A DNA stretch of 40,279 nucleotides from an uncultured Pseudorhodobacter sp. Lineage in GTDB: Bacteria > Pseudomonadota > Alphaproteobacteria > Rhodobacterales > Rhodobacteraceae. The stretch covers positions 1 through 40,279 of the forward strand of contig CAJXWJ010000030.1 of the NCBI GenBank assembly GCA_913062925.1. The letters are read 5' to 3'. Positions 15,388 through 24,056 of this stretch are shown here, piece by piece (within the stretch, counting starts at the first letter, position 1; every line of letters starts with the position of its first letter). Made by a program: the position numbers and the translations under genes. Under the pieces are notes generated by a model, which saw only the letters and a list, made by a program, of their open reading frames with translations, had not been told where the DNA came from and did not search any database.

Positions 15388-16722
15388 ATGATGATGAAGA
15401 AGTTTGGACTTAGCGTAGCGGCGATGCTGGCAGCCTTGCCAGCCCTCGCGCAAGAAGCGGCGGCCCCGGCCGCAGAGGCGGCTGCCCCCGTGATGGACAA
15501 GGGCGATGTGTCTTGGATGATGACCTCGACCGTTTTGGTTCTGTTCATGATCCTGCCCGGCCTGGCGCTGTTTTACGGTGGCCTTGTGCGTAGCAAAAAC
15601 ATGCTGTCCGTCTTGATGCAGACAACGATCATCGCTTGCATGGTGATGATTATGTGGGTCGTTTTCGGCTATTCGGTCAGCTTTGGCGGCGGCACTTCGC
15701 CGTTCTGGGGCGGGTTTGGTAAGCTGTTCCTTGCGGGTGTCACCACCGACAGCATGGCCGCGACCTTCACCGACGGCGTGGTGATCCCCGAGTTCGTGTT
15801 CATTGCCTTCCAGATGACCTTTGCCGCGATCACGCCTGCGCTGATCATCGGCGCCTTTGCCGAGCGGGTGAAATTCTCTGCCGTGCTGATCTTCACCTTT
15901 CTCTGGGTGACCTTCGCTTACTTCCCAATCGCCCATATGGTTTGGGACGCCGCCGGCTATATCTTTAACCTTGGCGCAATCGACTTTGCAGGCGGCACAG
16001 TTGTGCACATCAACGCAGGGGTTGCGGCTTTGGTTGGCTGCATCTTGATCGGCAAGCGCATTGGTCTTGGCAAAGAAAACATGGCACCCCATTCGATGGT
16101 GATGACCATGATCGGCGCTTCGATGCTCTGGGTTGGTTGGTTTGGCTTCAACGCTGGCTCGAACCTCGAATCGAACGGCGGCGCAACCTTGGCGATGATC
16201 AATACCTTTATCGCAACGGCTGCTGCGACGCTGACCTGGTCGGCGCTGGAAGGCCTGCAGCGTGGCAAAGCCTCGATGCTTGGTGCGGCTTCGGGTATGG
16301 TTGCTGGCCTTGTCGCCATCACCCCTGCTTGCGGTACCGTTGGCCCGATGGGCGCCATTGCTGTCGGTGTACTTGCGGTCTTCGCCTGCTATTTCTTCGT
16401 CACCGTTGTGAAGAATAAGCTTGGCTATGACGACAGCCTTGACGTCTTTGGGGTGCACGGCATCGGCGGCATCGTCGGCGCCATCCTGACAGGCGTGTTC
16501 TCGGCAGGCTCCTTGGGTGGCGTAAACGGCGACGACTATTCGATCGGATCGCAAGTCTGGATCCAGACCGAAGCCGTTGTGATCACCATCGTCTGGTCCG
16601 CTGTCGTGGCCTTCATCGCCTATAAGATCGCCGACATGACCGTTGGTCTGCGCGTCGAAGCAGATGTCGAACGTCAAGGCCTTGACCTGACCTCGCATGG
16701 CGAACAGGCCTATCACGGCTAA
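15388..16722 (+). CDS. amtB: ammonium transporter AmtB
   Basis: This trimeric inner-membrane channel conducts ammonium. It has about 444 residues. An N-terminal signal-like segment ends at ALAQEAAAPAAEAAAP, followed by eleven membrane spans. The family signatures are GLALFYGGLVRSKN early on, DFAGGTVVHINAG with the conserved aspartate and first pore histidine, and DVFGVHGIGGIVGA with the second pore histidine. Three consecutive ATG codons (15388, 15391, 15394) follow GAGAGGGG; 15388 is reported but 15391 has better spacing. It is cotranscribed with glnK and ends at a strong hairpin. Confidence 0.95.
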   Translation: MMMKKFGLSVAAMLAALPALAQEAAAPAAEAAAPVMDKGDVSWMMTSTVLVLFMILPGLALFYGGLVRSKNMLSVLMQTTIIACMVMIMWVVFGYSVSFGGGTSPFWGGFGKLFLAGVTTDSMAATFTDGVVIPEFVFIAFQMTFAAITPALIIGAFAERVKFSAVLIFTFLWVTFAYFPIAHMVWDAAGYIFNLGAIDFAGGTVVHINAGVAALVGCILIGKRIGLGKENMAPHSMVMTMIGASMLWVGWFGFNAGSNLESNGGATLAMINTFIATAAATLTWSALEGLQRGKASMLGAASGMVAGLVAITPACGTVGPMGAIAVGVLAVFACYFFVTVVKNKLGYDDSLDVFGVHGIGGIVGAILTGVFSAGSLGGVNGDDYSIGSQVWIQTEAVVITIVWSAVVAFIAYKIADMTVGLRVEADVERQGLDLTSHGEQAYHG

Positions 16723-16740
16723 GAGTTGCACTTAAAGAAT

Positions 16741-16774
16741 AGACACCCCGACAGAATTCTCTGCCGGGGTGTCT
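16741..16774 (+). terminator. intrinsic terminator of glnK-amtB
   Basis: AGACACCCCG pairs perfectly with CGGGGTGTCT. After one mismatch, CAGA and TCTG add four more pairs around an ATTC loop. A TTCATATTT tail follows. It lies 18 bases after the amtB stop. Confidence 0.85.
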
Positions 16775-16796
16775 TCATATTTAAAACAAGAAGAAA

Positions 16797-16934
16797 GGGG
16801 GGCTTTGCCCCCCGCTGCGCTCCCCCCAGGATATTTAAAGACAGATGAAATAAAGCGCGTACTTGGTCTTCATCTGTCTAAAAATATCCTCGGGGGGGAG
16901 GCCGAAGGCCGTGGGGGGGCAGACAGCCCCCCCC
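16797..16934. repeat. composite intergenic inverted repeat with G/C-run hairpins
   Basis: Three nested parts can be seen. A small hairpin, GGGGGGC-ttt-GCCCCCC, spans 16797-16813. A large inverted repeat has arms 16822-16849 and 16869-16898: six C's, AGGATATTT and GACAGATGAA on the left against TTCATCTGTC, AAATATCCT and a G run on the right, with a 19-base loop. A second G/C hairpin, GGGGGGGC-agaca-GCCCCCCC, spans 16913-16933 and stops six bases from the aminotransferase stop. I recall similar palindromes between genes of Rhodobacteraceae. The last hairpin may terminate the aminotransferase transcript. Confidence 0.8.
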
Positions 16935-16939
16935 TTGTT

Positions 16940-18118
16940 TTAGCTGGTCACTTTCGCAATCGCTGCCGCAAGGATCGGAACGGTTTTTGCGTTCAATCCA
17001 GCGATGTTGATGCGGCTGTCGCCCACCATATAGATGCCATGCTCTTCACGCAGGAGGTTGACTTGTGCTTCGGTCAGGCCAAGGCGGCTGAACATGCCGC
17101 GATGGCTGGCCACGAAGTCAAATCGATCTGAGTTGGTGGCAAGCCGCAGCGCGTCGGCAAGGCTTTGGCGCAAGCCCAGCATGTTTTGGCGCACCTCTTC
17201 CAGTTCGGCCTTCCAATCGGCGCGCAGGGCGTCGTCTTGTAAGATCATCGTCACCAGCCGCGCACCATGATCGGGCGGAAAGCTGTAGTTCTGCCGGTTT
17301 AGGAAGTTCAGGTTGCCTTGGGTGATGGCTTTACGGGTGGCCTCGCCCAAGGCAATCAGGATGCCGGTGCGTTCGCGGTAAATGCCAAAGTTTTTGCTAC
17401 AGGAAGCTGCAATCAGCACTTCTGGGAAGGTGGCAGCGATCATCCGGGTGGCAGCGGCGTCTTCTTCCAGGCCGTCGCCAAAGCCTTGATAGGCCAGATC
17501 GACGAAGGGGATCGCACCTTTGGCCAGCAAAAGCGCTGCGACCTGTGCCCATTGATCGGCGTTCAGATTGGCGCCGGTTGGATTGTGGCAGCAGCCATGC
17601 AGCAGCACCGCGTCGCCTGCGGCGACATTGGCCAGATCTTGCATCAGGCCGTCAAAGTCGATGCCGCGGGTTTCGGCGTCGAAATAGCGGTATTCGGCCA
17701 TCTGCATGCCAAGGTATTTGATGATCGAGGGGTGGTTTGGCCAGGTTGGGTTTGACAGCCAGACCTTTGCCTTGGGTGAGGCGAGTTTGATCAGCTCGAG
17801 CGCCTGCCGGATCGCCCCGGTGCCGCCTGGTGTGGCGACAGAGGCAGCACGCTCGGCAAAGCCCGCGCCAAGGATCATCTCGATCATCGCAGCGTTATAG
17901 GCGGGCTCGCCTGCAAGGCCGGTATAGGTCTTGGTGGTCTCGATCTCCCACAGCTGTTTTTCTGCGGCTTTGACCGCGCGCATCACTGGCGTCAGGCCTG
18001 TTGCGTCTTTGTAGACGCCGACGCCAAGGTCGATCTTATCTGCACGCGGGTCTTCGCGGTACATTGCGATCAGTTGCAGGATTTTGTCCTGCGGCTGCGG
18101 GTTTAGCTGTTCTAGCAT
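16940..18118 (-). CDS. aspartate/aromatic amino acid aminotransferase, class I (AspC/TyrB type)
   Basis: This PLP enzyme exchanges the amino group between aspartate or aromatic amino acids and 2-oxoglutarate. It has 392 residues. The family landmarks are DKIDLGVGVYKD near the N-terminus, TYTGLAGEPAY, CCHNPTGANL, and the PLP lysine K242 in SCSKNFGIYRERTG. These mark the enteric AspC/TyrB subgroup rather than the other aspartate aminotransferase subgroup. ATG 18118 is chosen with AAAGGA seven bases upstream; an open frame continues further but overlaps sseA. It begins four bases after the sseA stop, so the two are probably cotranscribed. AspC and TyrB cannot be told apart from sequence alone. 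Confidence 0.92.
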   Translation of the reverse strand: MLEQLNPQPQDKILQLIAMYREDPRADKIDLGVGVYKDATGLTPVMRAVKAAEKQLWEIETTKTYTGLAGEPAYNAAMIEMILGAGFAERAASVATPGGTGAIRQALELIKLASPKAKVWLSNPTWPNHPSIIKYLGMQMAEYRYFDAETRGIDFDGLMQDLANVAAGDAVLLHGCCHNPTGANLNADQWAQVAALLLAKGAIPFVDLAYQGFGDGLEEDAAATRMIAATFPEVLIAASCSKNFGIYRERTGILIALGEATRKAITQGNLNFLNRQNYSFPPDHGARLVTMILQDDALRADWKAELEEVRQNMLGLRQSLADALRLATNSDRFDFVASHRGMFSRLGLTEAQVNLLREEHGIYMVGDSRINIAGLNAKTVPILAAAIAKVTS

Positions 18119-18122
18119 CCTA

Positions 18123-18983
18123 TTATCCTTTTTCGACCGCGAGGTCGTCATACATGCCCCATTCGGCCCAAGAGCCATCGTAGAGCGCATGGTTGCGGTG
18201 GCCGATGCGTTCCAGCGCGAGGCTAAGCACGGCGGCCGTCACGCCAGACCCACAAGAGGTGATGGCGGGTTTTGTCAGATCAACGCCTGCGGCCTCAAAG
18301 ATCGCGCGCAGCTCGGCTGGCGGTTTCATCGTGGCATCTGCGTTCAGCAGGCTGGCGAAGGGCACGTTTTTCGAGCCCGGAATATGCCCCGCGCGCAGGC
18401 CGGGCCGGGGTTCGGGGGCTTCACCGCGAAAGCGCGCGGCGGCACGGGCGTCGATGATCTCGGCCTCGCCCAATTTGGCGGCATGGGCGACTTGGGTGAC
18501 ATCCTTGACCAGATGGTTCTGGCGCGCCGTGGTCATATGGCGGTCGCGCACCATTGGCGGCATGTCTTCCAGCTCGCGGCCCTCGGCACGCCATTTCGGC
18601 AGCCCGCCGTCCAGCACTGCGATATCGGTCTTGCCCATCAGCCGGAACGTCCACCAGACGCGGGCGGCGGAAAACAGGCCCAAGGCGTCATAGACCACCA
18701 CCTGATGCCCGTCGCCAATGCCCATTGCCCGCATCCGCGAGATGAACTTTTCTGGCGCAGGTGCCATATGTGGCAGGGTCGAGCGGCTGTCGGTGATTTC
18801 GTCAATGTCGAAAAACCGCGCGCCGGGAATATGGCCTGTGGCGTATTCAGCCTGCGCATCGCGGGCCATGTCGGGCAGAAACCAGCTTGCATCCAGAATC
18901 CGCAGATCGGGATCCTTTAGATGTGCGGCAAGCCATGCCGTCGACACAAGGGTTTTCGGGTCATCATTGGGGGAGGGTGTCAT
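18123..18983 (-). CDS. sseA: 3-mercaptopyruvate sulfurtransferase
   Basis: A two-domain rhodanese-fold enzyme that transfers sulfur from 3-mercaptopyruvate to thiols or cyanide. The 286-residue length is typical. The N-terminal inactive domain has HIPGARFFDIDEI and VVVYDALGLFSAARVWW. The C-terminal domain has RAGHIPGSKNVPF and the active-site loop CGSGVTAA with C244; the CGSGV sequence distinguishes mercaptopyruvate sulfurtransferases from thiosulfate sulfurtransferases. The start is ATG 18983 with GGAG six bases upstream. An in-frame extension to 19256 would overlap smpB and is rejected. It lies between smpB and the aminotransferase, all leftward. Confidence 0.93.
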   Translation of the reverse strand: MTPSPNDDPKTLVSTAWLAAHLKDPDLRILDASWFLPDMARDAQAEYATGHIPGARFFDIDEITDSRSTLPHMAPAPEKFISRMRAMGIGDGHQVVVYDALGLFSAARVWWTFRLMGKTDIAVLDGGLPKWRAEGRELEDMPPMVRDRHMTTARQNHLVKDVTQVAHAAKLGEAEIIDARAAARFRGEAPEPRPGLRAGHIPGSKNVPFASLLNADATMKPPAELRAIFEAAGVDLTKPAITSCGSGVTAAVLSLALERIGHRNHALYDGSWAEWGMYDDLAVEKG

Positions 18984-19060
18984 GCTTCGCTCCGCGCTGA
19001 GTGTGCTGCCGCAGTAAACCCAACGTCGGTTTCTGGCAAGGGCAAGCGCCCGCACCGCCG

Positions 19061-19546
19061 TTACAGATTGCCCTTCAGCCCCTGTTTCAACAGCCGCGAT
19101 TTCTGCCGATCCCAGTCGCGCTTGGCCGAGGTTTCCCGCTTGTCGGCCAGCTTTTTGCCCTTGGCGACGCCGATGGCGATTTTCACCATGCCTTTGTCGT
19201 TGAAATACATCCGCAGGGGCACCAGCGTCATGCCTTCGCGGCCAACCGCATTCCACAGCCGCGACAGTTCTTTGCGCGACACCAACAGCTTGCGCCGCCG
19301 GCGTTCTTCATGCGGGAACATTTTGGCCTGCAAATAGGGCGCGATATAGCTGTTGATCAACCACAGCTCGCCGCCTTCAACCGAAGCATAGCTTTCGGCG
19401 ATGTTCGAGCCGCCCTTGCGCAAGGATTTCACCTCGGAGCCAAGCAGCATGATGCCAGCTTCGATATCGCTTTCGATGGCGAAATCGAAACGCGCGCGCC
19501 GATTTTCGGCGATAAGCTTAGAATTGGGGTCTGATTTCTCTACCAT
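19061..19546 (-). CDS. smpB: SsrA-binding protein SmpB
   Basis: SmpB binds tmRNA and guides it to stalled ribosomes in trans-translation. It has 161 residues. The conserved features are [20 protein letters not shown] and [20 protein letters not shown] at the N-terminal side, [16 protein letters not shown] in the middle, and a basic C-terminal tail ([19 protein letters not shown]) that enters the empty mRNA channel. No strong ribosome-binding site precedes the ATG. The tmRNA gene itself is not in the window. Its position after dapA follows an arrangement I recall from related genomes, here interrupted by a transporter and a channel gene. Confidence 0.95.
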   Translation of the reverse strand: MVEKSDPNSKLIAENRRARFDFAIESDIEAGIMLLGSEVKSLRKGGSNIAESYASVEGGELWLINSYIAPYLQAKMFPHEERRRRKLLVSRKELSRLWNAVGREGMTLVPLRMYFNDKGMVKIAIGVAKGKKLADKRETSAKRDWDRQKSRLLKQGLKGNL

Positions 19547-19672
19547 GGTGCAGTGGGAAATAGGCGCTTGGGGGGGCAGAGTCTAGGGGCATGCGGGCTT
19601 TGCAGCTCGATCGCCCCGGTTGCGGTGGCTTGCGCAATGCGGCAAGGTCGCCGCCAAAACACGGAGAGGTCT

Positions 19673-20116
19673 ATGATAGCCCAAATCGCGATCGGCACGG
19701 CGCTTTTGTTGGTCAATATCACCATTGCAGCGGTGGCAGCGATGCTGCTGGAAGGCCTGTTGAACCGCGCACATGGCTGGATGCTGCGCGAGCCGCATCA
19801 GCCCAAGCTGGTGCTTTTGCTGGCGGGGGTGTCGCTTTGGATCTTGGGCGTGGTCACCGCTGGGGTTTGGGTCTGGGCCTTGGCCTATCTGCAACTGGGC
19901 GTGTTTGCCACGCTGGAAGAGGCGGTTTATTTCTCGCTGGTCAGCTTTACCACCTTGGGCTTTGGCGATGTGCTGTTGCAGCACAACTGGCGGCTTTTGG
20001 CGGGGATGGAGGCGACCAATGGCTTTTTGAACTTTGGTTTGCTGACAGCGCTTTTGATTGAGGGTCTGCGGCAGGTGCGTCTTGGGCAGATCGAGCATCG
20101 TCGCAAGCGGGTTTAG
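19673..20116 (+). CDS. small ion channel protein with K+-channel-like selectivity filter
   Basis: A 147-residue membrane protein of the Ion_trans_2 type. Hydrophobic spans lie at about 4-28, 46-70 and 109-131. A pore helix plus filter sits between the last two: VYFSLVSFTTLGFGD, with TTLGFGD at residues 93-99 in place of the usual TVGYGD. The GFG filter core is found in several potassium channels, so potassium selectivity is likely but not shown. A short basic tail ends the protein. The start ATG 19673 follows GGAGAGG. It is the only rightward gene between smpB and dapA, and its end overlaps the convergent EamA gene by four bases. Confidence 0.8.
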   Translation: MIAQIAIGTALLLVNITIAAVAAMLLEGLLNRAHGWMLREPHQPKLVLLLAGVSLWILGVVTAGVWVWALAYLQLGVFATLEEAVYFSLVSFTTLGFGDVLLQHNWRLLAGMEATNGFLNFGLLTALLIEGLRQVRLGQIEHRRKRV

Positions 20117-20970
20117 CGGCCTCTGCCTTGGCTTAGCAGAATGATCCCGCAGCCCACGATCACCGCCGAGCCGATCAGGGTCAGCGCATCGGGGCGTTCG
20201 CCAAACAGCGTATAGCCGACAATCAGCGCAAACAGCAGCCGCGTATAGCGAAACGGCGTCACCACCCCGACTTCGCCGGTGCGCATGGCACTGGTCAGGG
20301 CGGCATAGGCGGCGACCCCAAAGCAGGCAGCGCCGCAGGTATAGGCCAAGGCCAGCGGGCTGATTGCAGCGGGACCGCCGTTCAGCGTGATTAAAATCAG
20401 CCCCGAAAGCGCCAGCATCAAAAAGCCCGCGACCCCAAGCTGCGCATTGCTCAGGGCGGGCGGGGCTGCGCGGGTGGCCAAATCGCGGCCCGCAAAGCCC
20501 AAAAGCCCTGCCACGGCCAGCAGCGACAGCGCGCTAAACCCCTCGACCCCCGGGCGGATGATGATCAAAACGCCCGCAAAGCCTGCAAGAATCAGCAACC
20601 AGCGCAACAGGCTGACTTTTTCGCCAAACAGCAGCGCCGCACCGCCAACCACCACCAAGGGCGTTGCCTGCAAGATCGCCGAGGCTTGTGAAATTGGCGT
20701 CAGTGCCAGCGCCAGTGCATAGAACACCCGGCCCACCACCTCGCTGCCCGAGCGCAGCGCCATGGTGCGCGACAGGATGCTGCGCGGCAACGGGGCCGCA
20801 CCCTTGCGCAGCGCCAGTGCTGAAAACAGCGCCATGCCGATCAGCCCCATCAGCGCCAAGACCTCGCCCAGCGGCATCAGCTTGGCGGCAAGTTTCAAAA
20901 AGCTGTCTTCAAAGGCAAAGCCAAGCATGGCCAAAACCATCATCAGGCTGCCGCGCAGATTATCGGTCAT
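20113..20970 (-). CDS. EamA/DMT family transporter
   Basis: A 285-residue inner-membrane protein with about ten hydrophobic spans arranged as two EamA repeats. The first repeat ends near ATPLVVVGGAALLFGEKVSLLRW and LLILAGFAGVLIIIRPG, and the second near PFRYTRLLFALIVGYTLFGE. Such proteins export amino acids, nucleosides or other metabolites; the substrate is unknown. It differs clearly from the two tandem DMT proteins at 24-26 kb. It is encoded downstream of dapA on the same strand, with 69 bases between them that contain a 9-bp hairpin. Confidence 0.86.
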   Translation of the reverse strand: MTDNLRGSLMMVLAMLGFAFEDSFLKLAAKLMPLGEVLALMGLIGMALFSALALRKGAAPLPRSILSRTMALRSGSEVVGRVFYALALALTPISQASAILQATPLVVVGGAALLFGEKVSLLRWLLILAGFAGVLIIIRPGVEGFSALSLLAVAGLLGFAGRDLATRAAPPALSNAQLGVAGFLMLALSGLILITLNGGPAAISPLALAYTCGAACFGVAAYAALTSAMRTGEVGVVTPFRYTRLLFALIVGYTLFGERPDALTLIGSAVIVGCGIILLSQGRGR

Positions 20971-20997
20971 TTCGGGCGGCGCTTTCTGGCTGTGGTG

Positions 20998-21023
20998 CTA
21001 TCGCCCCGAAATCAGGGCGATAG
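20998..21023 (-). terminator. hairpin downstream of dapA
   Basis: CTATCGCCC and its exact complement GGGCGATAG flank an eight-base loop, 16 bases past the dapA stop. There is no T tract on the transcribed strand, so it may attenuate or stabilise rather than terminate. Confidence 0.45.
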
Positions 21024-21039
21024 GCTAAGGGACTGCCGT

Positions 21040-21912
21040 TCAGATCAGGCCGGCAAATTGCATTGCAGCCTTGATTTTTGCCTTGGTGCCATCGGTCAGA
21101 CCGACCAGCGGCAGGCGCACATCCTCCGAGCAAAGCCCCAGCAAAGACAGGCCATATTTCGCGCCAACCAAGCCCGGCTCGATAAAGATCGCCTCGTGCA
21201 GCGGCATCAGGCGGTCTTGATAGGCCAGCGCCTTGGCGTAATCGCCTGCAAGGGTGGCCGCTTGGAATTCGGCGCACAGACGCGGGGCGACGTTGGCGGT
21301 GACCGAAATGCAGCCGGTGCCGCCATGGGCGTTAAAGCCCAAAGCGGTGGCATCTTCGCCCGACAGCTGGATGAAATCCGCGCCGCAGCTGCCGCGCTGT
21401 TGGCTGACACGCTCGATCTTGCCGGTGGCATCTTTGACCCCGATGATACGCGGCAGTTTGGCAAGCTGGCCCATGGTCTCGGGTGTCATATCAACAACCG
21501 AGCGGCCCGGAATGTTATAGATCACGATCGGCAGCGTGCAGCAGTCGTGCAGGGCGGTGAAATGCGCGATCAGACCGGCTTGGGTCGGCTTGTTGTAATA
21601 GGGCGTCACCACCAGCGCCGCCGTCGCCCCGACCTTTTCGGCGTGGCGCATCAGCGAAAGACCCTCGGCGGTGTTGTTCGACCCAGCGCCTGCAATCACC
21701 GGAATGCGGCCTGCCACGGTCTCGACCACCACTTCGATAACCTTTTGATGCTCTTCATGGCTGAGCGTCGGGCTTTCGCCGGTGGTGCCCACGGGAACCA
21801 AACCGTTCGAGCCTTCGGCGATATGCCACTCGACAAGTTTCTTCAGCGTCACCAGATCAAGCTCGCCGTTTTTAAACGGCGTAACCAGTGCGGGAAGGGA
21901 CCCTTTGATCAT
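21040..21912 (-). CDS. dapA: 4-hydroxy-tetrahydrodipicolinate synthase
   Basis: DapA condenses pyruvate with aspartate semialdehyde, the first committed step to lysine and diaminopimelate. It has 290 residues. The active-site set is intact: T43-T44 in [13 protein letters not shown]132 in IYNIPGRS, and the Schiff-base lysine K160 in IIGVKDATG. The signature [10 protein letters not shown] is also present. It is a cytosolic tetramer in the family. It is divergent from the lytic transglycosylase gene and starts 167 bases from it. Both serve the cell wall, dapA supplying diaminopimelate for its peptides. Confidence 0.96.
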   Translation of the reverse strand: MIKGSLPALVTPFKNGELDLVTLKKLVEWHIAEGSNGLVPVGTTGESPTLSHEEHQKVIEVVVETVAGRIPVIAGAGSNNTAEGLSLMRHAEKVGATAALVVTPYYNKPTQAGLIAHFTALHDCCTLPIVIYNIPGRSVVDMTPETMGQLAKLPRIIGVKDATGKIERVSQQRGSCGADFIQLSGEDATALGFNAHGGTGCISVTANVAPRLCAEFQAATLAGDYAKALAYQDRLMPLHEAIFIEPGLVGAKYGLSLLGLCSEDVRLPLVGLTDGTKAKIKAAMQFAGLI

Positions 21913-22079
21913 GGCACGCGTCTCCGATAGGGGGCATTTCTGAATCGCCCGATTGTGAACGGCTTCTACCTAACTGCCTGCGCGGCTTTTGCCAAGCATG
22001 GGCGTGGTTTCGCCGAAAGATCGGGCGTCTCACAGGCTTGTGGCTTGTGAGACCGTCGCATTTGCGGCAGAATTGTCGC

Positions 22080-24056
22080 ATGAGCAGCAGCATAAACAAG
22101 ATCGCAAAAGCGGTCACCCGAACCCTAAGTTTCCTTGTCCTGACCGCAAGCATGGCAACCATTGCGCGCGGTGATGCGACCGCATCGCTGGCGCAGGCGC
22201 TGAAGGCCGCCGATGCGGGCGATTGGACCACGGCCTTGCAGGCAGCACAGGGCGCAGGCCCATCGGGCGGCGATGTGATCTTGTGGCAATGGCTGCGCGA
22301 TGGCCAAGGCAAGCTTGGCGATTACGAGGCGTTTTTGGCGCGTCATCCCGATTGGCCCGGCCTGCCGCTTCTGAAACAAAAGGGCGAGGTGGCGGTGGCC
22401 CGCTCGACCGATCCGGCGCGGGTCTTGGCCTATTTTGGCGCGGACAAACCCGGCACAGGCAAGGGTTCGGTCGCCATGGTGCAAGCGCTGATGGCGCAAG
22501 GCCGCAGCCAAGAGGCCGAGGCCGAGGCCTATCGCGGCTGGACCACGTTGAAGTTCGATGCCGCGGATGAATCGGCCATGCTTGCGCTGCAAGGCGAGGT
22601 GCTGAAGCTTGCGCATGAGGTGCGGCTGGACCGCATCCTATGGGACGGTGGCCGGCGCGCCGAGGCCGAGCGGATGCTGCCGCGGGTGTCCAAAGACTGG
22701 CAAGCACTGGCCTTGGCCCGCATGGCCCTGCGCTCTGACAGCGCATCGGCGGTCAAGCTGACTTCGGCAGTGCCCAAGTCGCGGCTGGGCGATCCGGGGC
22801 TGGCCTATGAACGCTATACCTACCGCATGCGCGCCGACCGATATGATGATGCGGCCAAGCTGATCTTGCAGGTTTCAGACAGCAAACCGGCGCTGGGCGA
22901 TCCTGCGGCTTGGGCCGGCAGGCGGGCTGATCTGGTGCGCATCTTGTTTCGGCAGGGCAAGGCCAAAGACGCCTACCGCGTCGCAGCAGGCCATCAGCTG
23001 ACCGAGGCCGAGGGCGCTGATTATGCCGATCTGGAATTTCTGGCGGGCTTTGTCGCGCTGCGCGAGTTGAACGATCCGGCCTTGGCGGTCAAGCATTTCA
23101 AGCATTTGAAAACCGCCGTCGGCACCCCGATCAGTCTGGCGCGCGCCGATTACTGGATGGGCCGTGCGCTGGAGGCTGCTGGCGATAAGGCGGGGGCAAC
23201 CGCAGCCTTTGCCCGCGCGGCGCAGTATCAAACCGCCTATTATGGCCTGCTTGCAGCTGAACATCTGGGGCTGTCACTGGACCCCGCTTTGGTCAATGTG
23301 GGCGAGCCGGATGCAGGCTGGAAAACCGCCAGCTTTGCGCAGTCAAGCGTGCTTGCCGCCGCGCGTGCGCTGCTGGATGCAGGCGATCTGACGCTGGCCA
23401 AGCGGTTTTTCCTGCAAGTGGGCGAAACCCTGTCGGATAAGGAAATGTCCGATCTGGGCGATCTGGCGCTGCGCTTGGATCAACCGCATGTCGCGGTGCT
23501 GGTTGGCAAAGCTGCCGCCGAGCGCGGGTTGATCCTGCCACGCGCCTATTTTCCGGTGCCGGATTTCGTGCCTGACAATCTGCCTGTCAGCCGCGCGCTG
23601 GCCCTGGCAATCTCGCGGCGCGAAAGCGAATTTGACCCCAACGCCCGCAGCCATGCCGACGCGCGGGGGCTGATGCAATTGCTGCCCGCCACCGCGCAAA
23701 TGGTGGCCAAGCAGCAGGGCGAAAGCTTTACCGCATCGCGGCTGACCACCGACCCTGCGTTTAACGTGCGCATGGGCTCGGCGTTTTTGGCCAAGCTGAT
23801 TGGCGAACATGGCCCCTCGATTGCGCTGATTGCGGCGGGCTATAACGCGGGGCCGGGGCGGCCTCGGCAATGGATCGAGCGGTTTGGCGATCCGCGCGAT
23901 CCTGCGGTTGATATTGTTGATTGGGTCGAAACCATCCCCTTTGGCGAAACCCGCACCTATGTGATGCGGGTCAGCGAAGGCGTGGTGATCTATCGCGGTC
24001 GGCTAAAAGGCGCCTCGACCCCAGTTCGGATTACTTCCGAGCTGACGGGTCGCTAA
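22080..24056 (+). CDS. soluble lytic murein transglycosylase (Slt family)
   Basis: This periplasmic enzyme cleaves peptidoglycan glycan strands to give 1,6-anhydromuropeptides. It has 658 residues: a signal peptide (about 1-31), a long helical superhelix of alpha repeats, and a C-terminal SLT domain. The catalytic glutamate is E515 in ISRRESEFDPNA, followed by ADARGLMQLLPATAQ and AAGYNAGPGRPRQW, the standard SLT motifs. ATG 22080 is chosen because the predicted signal peptide begins there, although the ribosome-binding site is weak. Its last 26 bases overlap the end of the convergent DMT transporter gene. Confidence 0.92.
   Translation: MSSSINKIAKAVTRTLSFLVLTASMATIARGDATASLAQALKAADAGDWTTALQAAQGAGPSGGDVILWQWLRDGQGKLGDYEAFLARHPDWPGLPLLKQKGEVAVARSTDPARVLAYFGADKPGTGKGSVAMVQALMAQGRSQEAEAEAYRGWTTLKFDAADESAMLALQGEVLKLAHEVRLDRILWDGGRRAEAERMLPRVSKDWQALALARMALRSDSASAVKLTSAVPKSRLGDPGLAYERYTYRMRADRYDDAAKLILQVSDSKPALGDPAAWAGRRADLVRILFRQGKAKDAYRVAAGHQLTEAEGADYADLEFLAGFVALRELNDPALAVKHFKHLKTAVGTPISLARADYWMGRALEAAGDKAGATAAFARAAQYQTAYYGLLAAEHLGLSLDPALVNVGEPDAGWKTASFAQSSVLAAARALLDAGDLTLAKRFFLQVGETLSDKEMSDLGDLALRLDQPHVAVLVGKAAAERGLILPRAYFPVPDFVPDNLPVSRALALAISRRESEFDPNARSHADARGLMQLLPATAQMVAKQQGESFTASRLTTDPAFNVRMGSAFLAKLIGEHGPSIALIAAGYNAGPGRPRQWIERFGDPRDPAVDIVDWVETIPFGETRTYVMRVSEGVVIYRGRLKGASTPVRITSELTGR

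Noticed and set aside
15268-16731. Long open frame on the minus strand opposite amtB (487 codons)
   Set aside because: It mirrors amtB in a GC-rich sequence, has no domain I recognise and is rich in His, Arg and Asp as expected of a shadow frame. The plus-strand AmtB is certain.
22029-22051. Inverted repeat CTCACA...TGTGAG between dapA and the transglycosylase gene
   Set aside because: Six-base arms with an 11-base spacer are expected by chance, and no promoter elements frame it.
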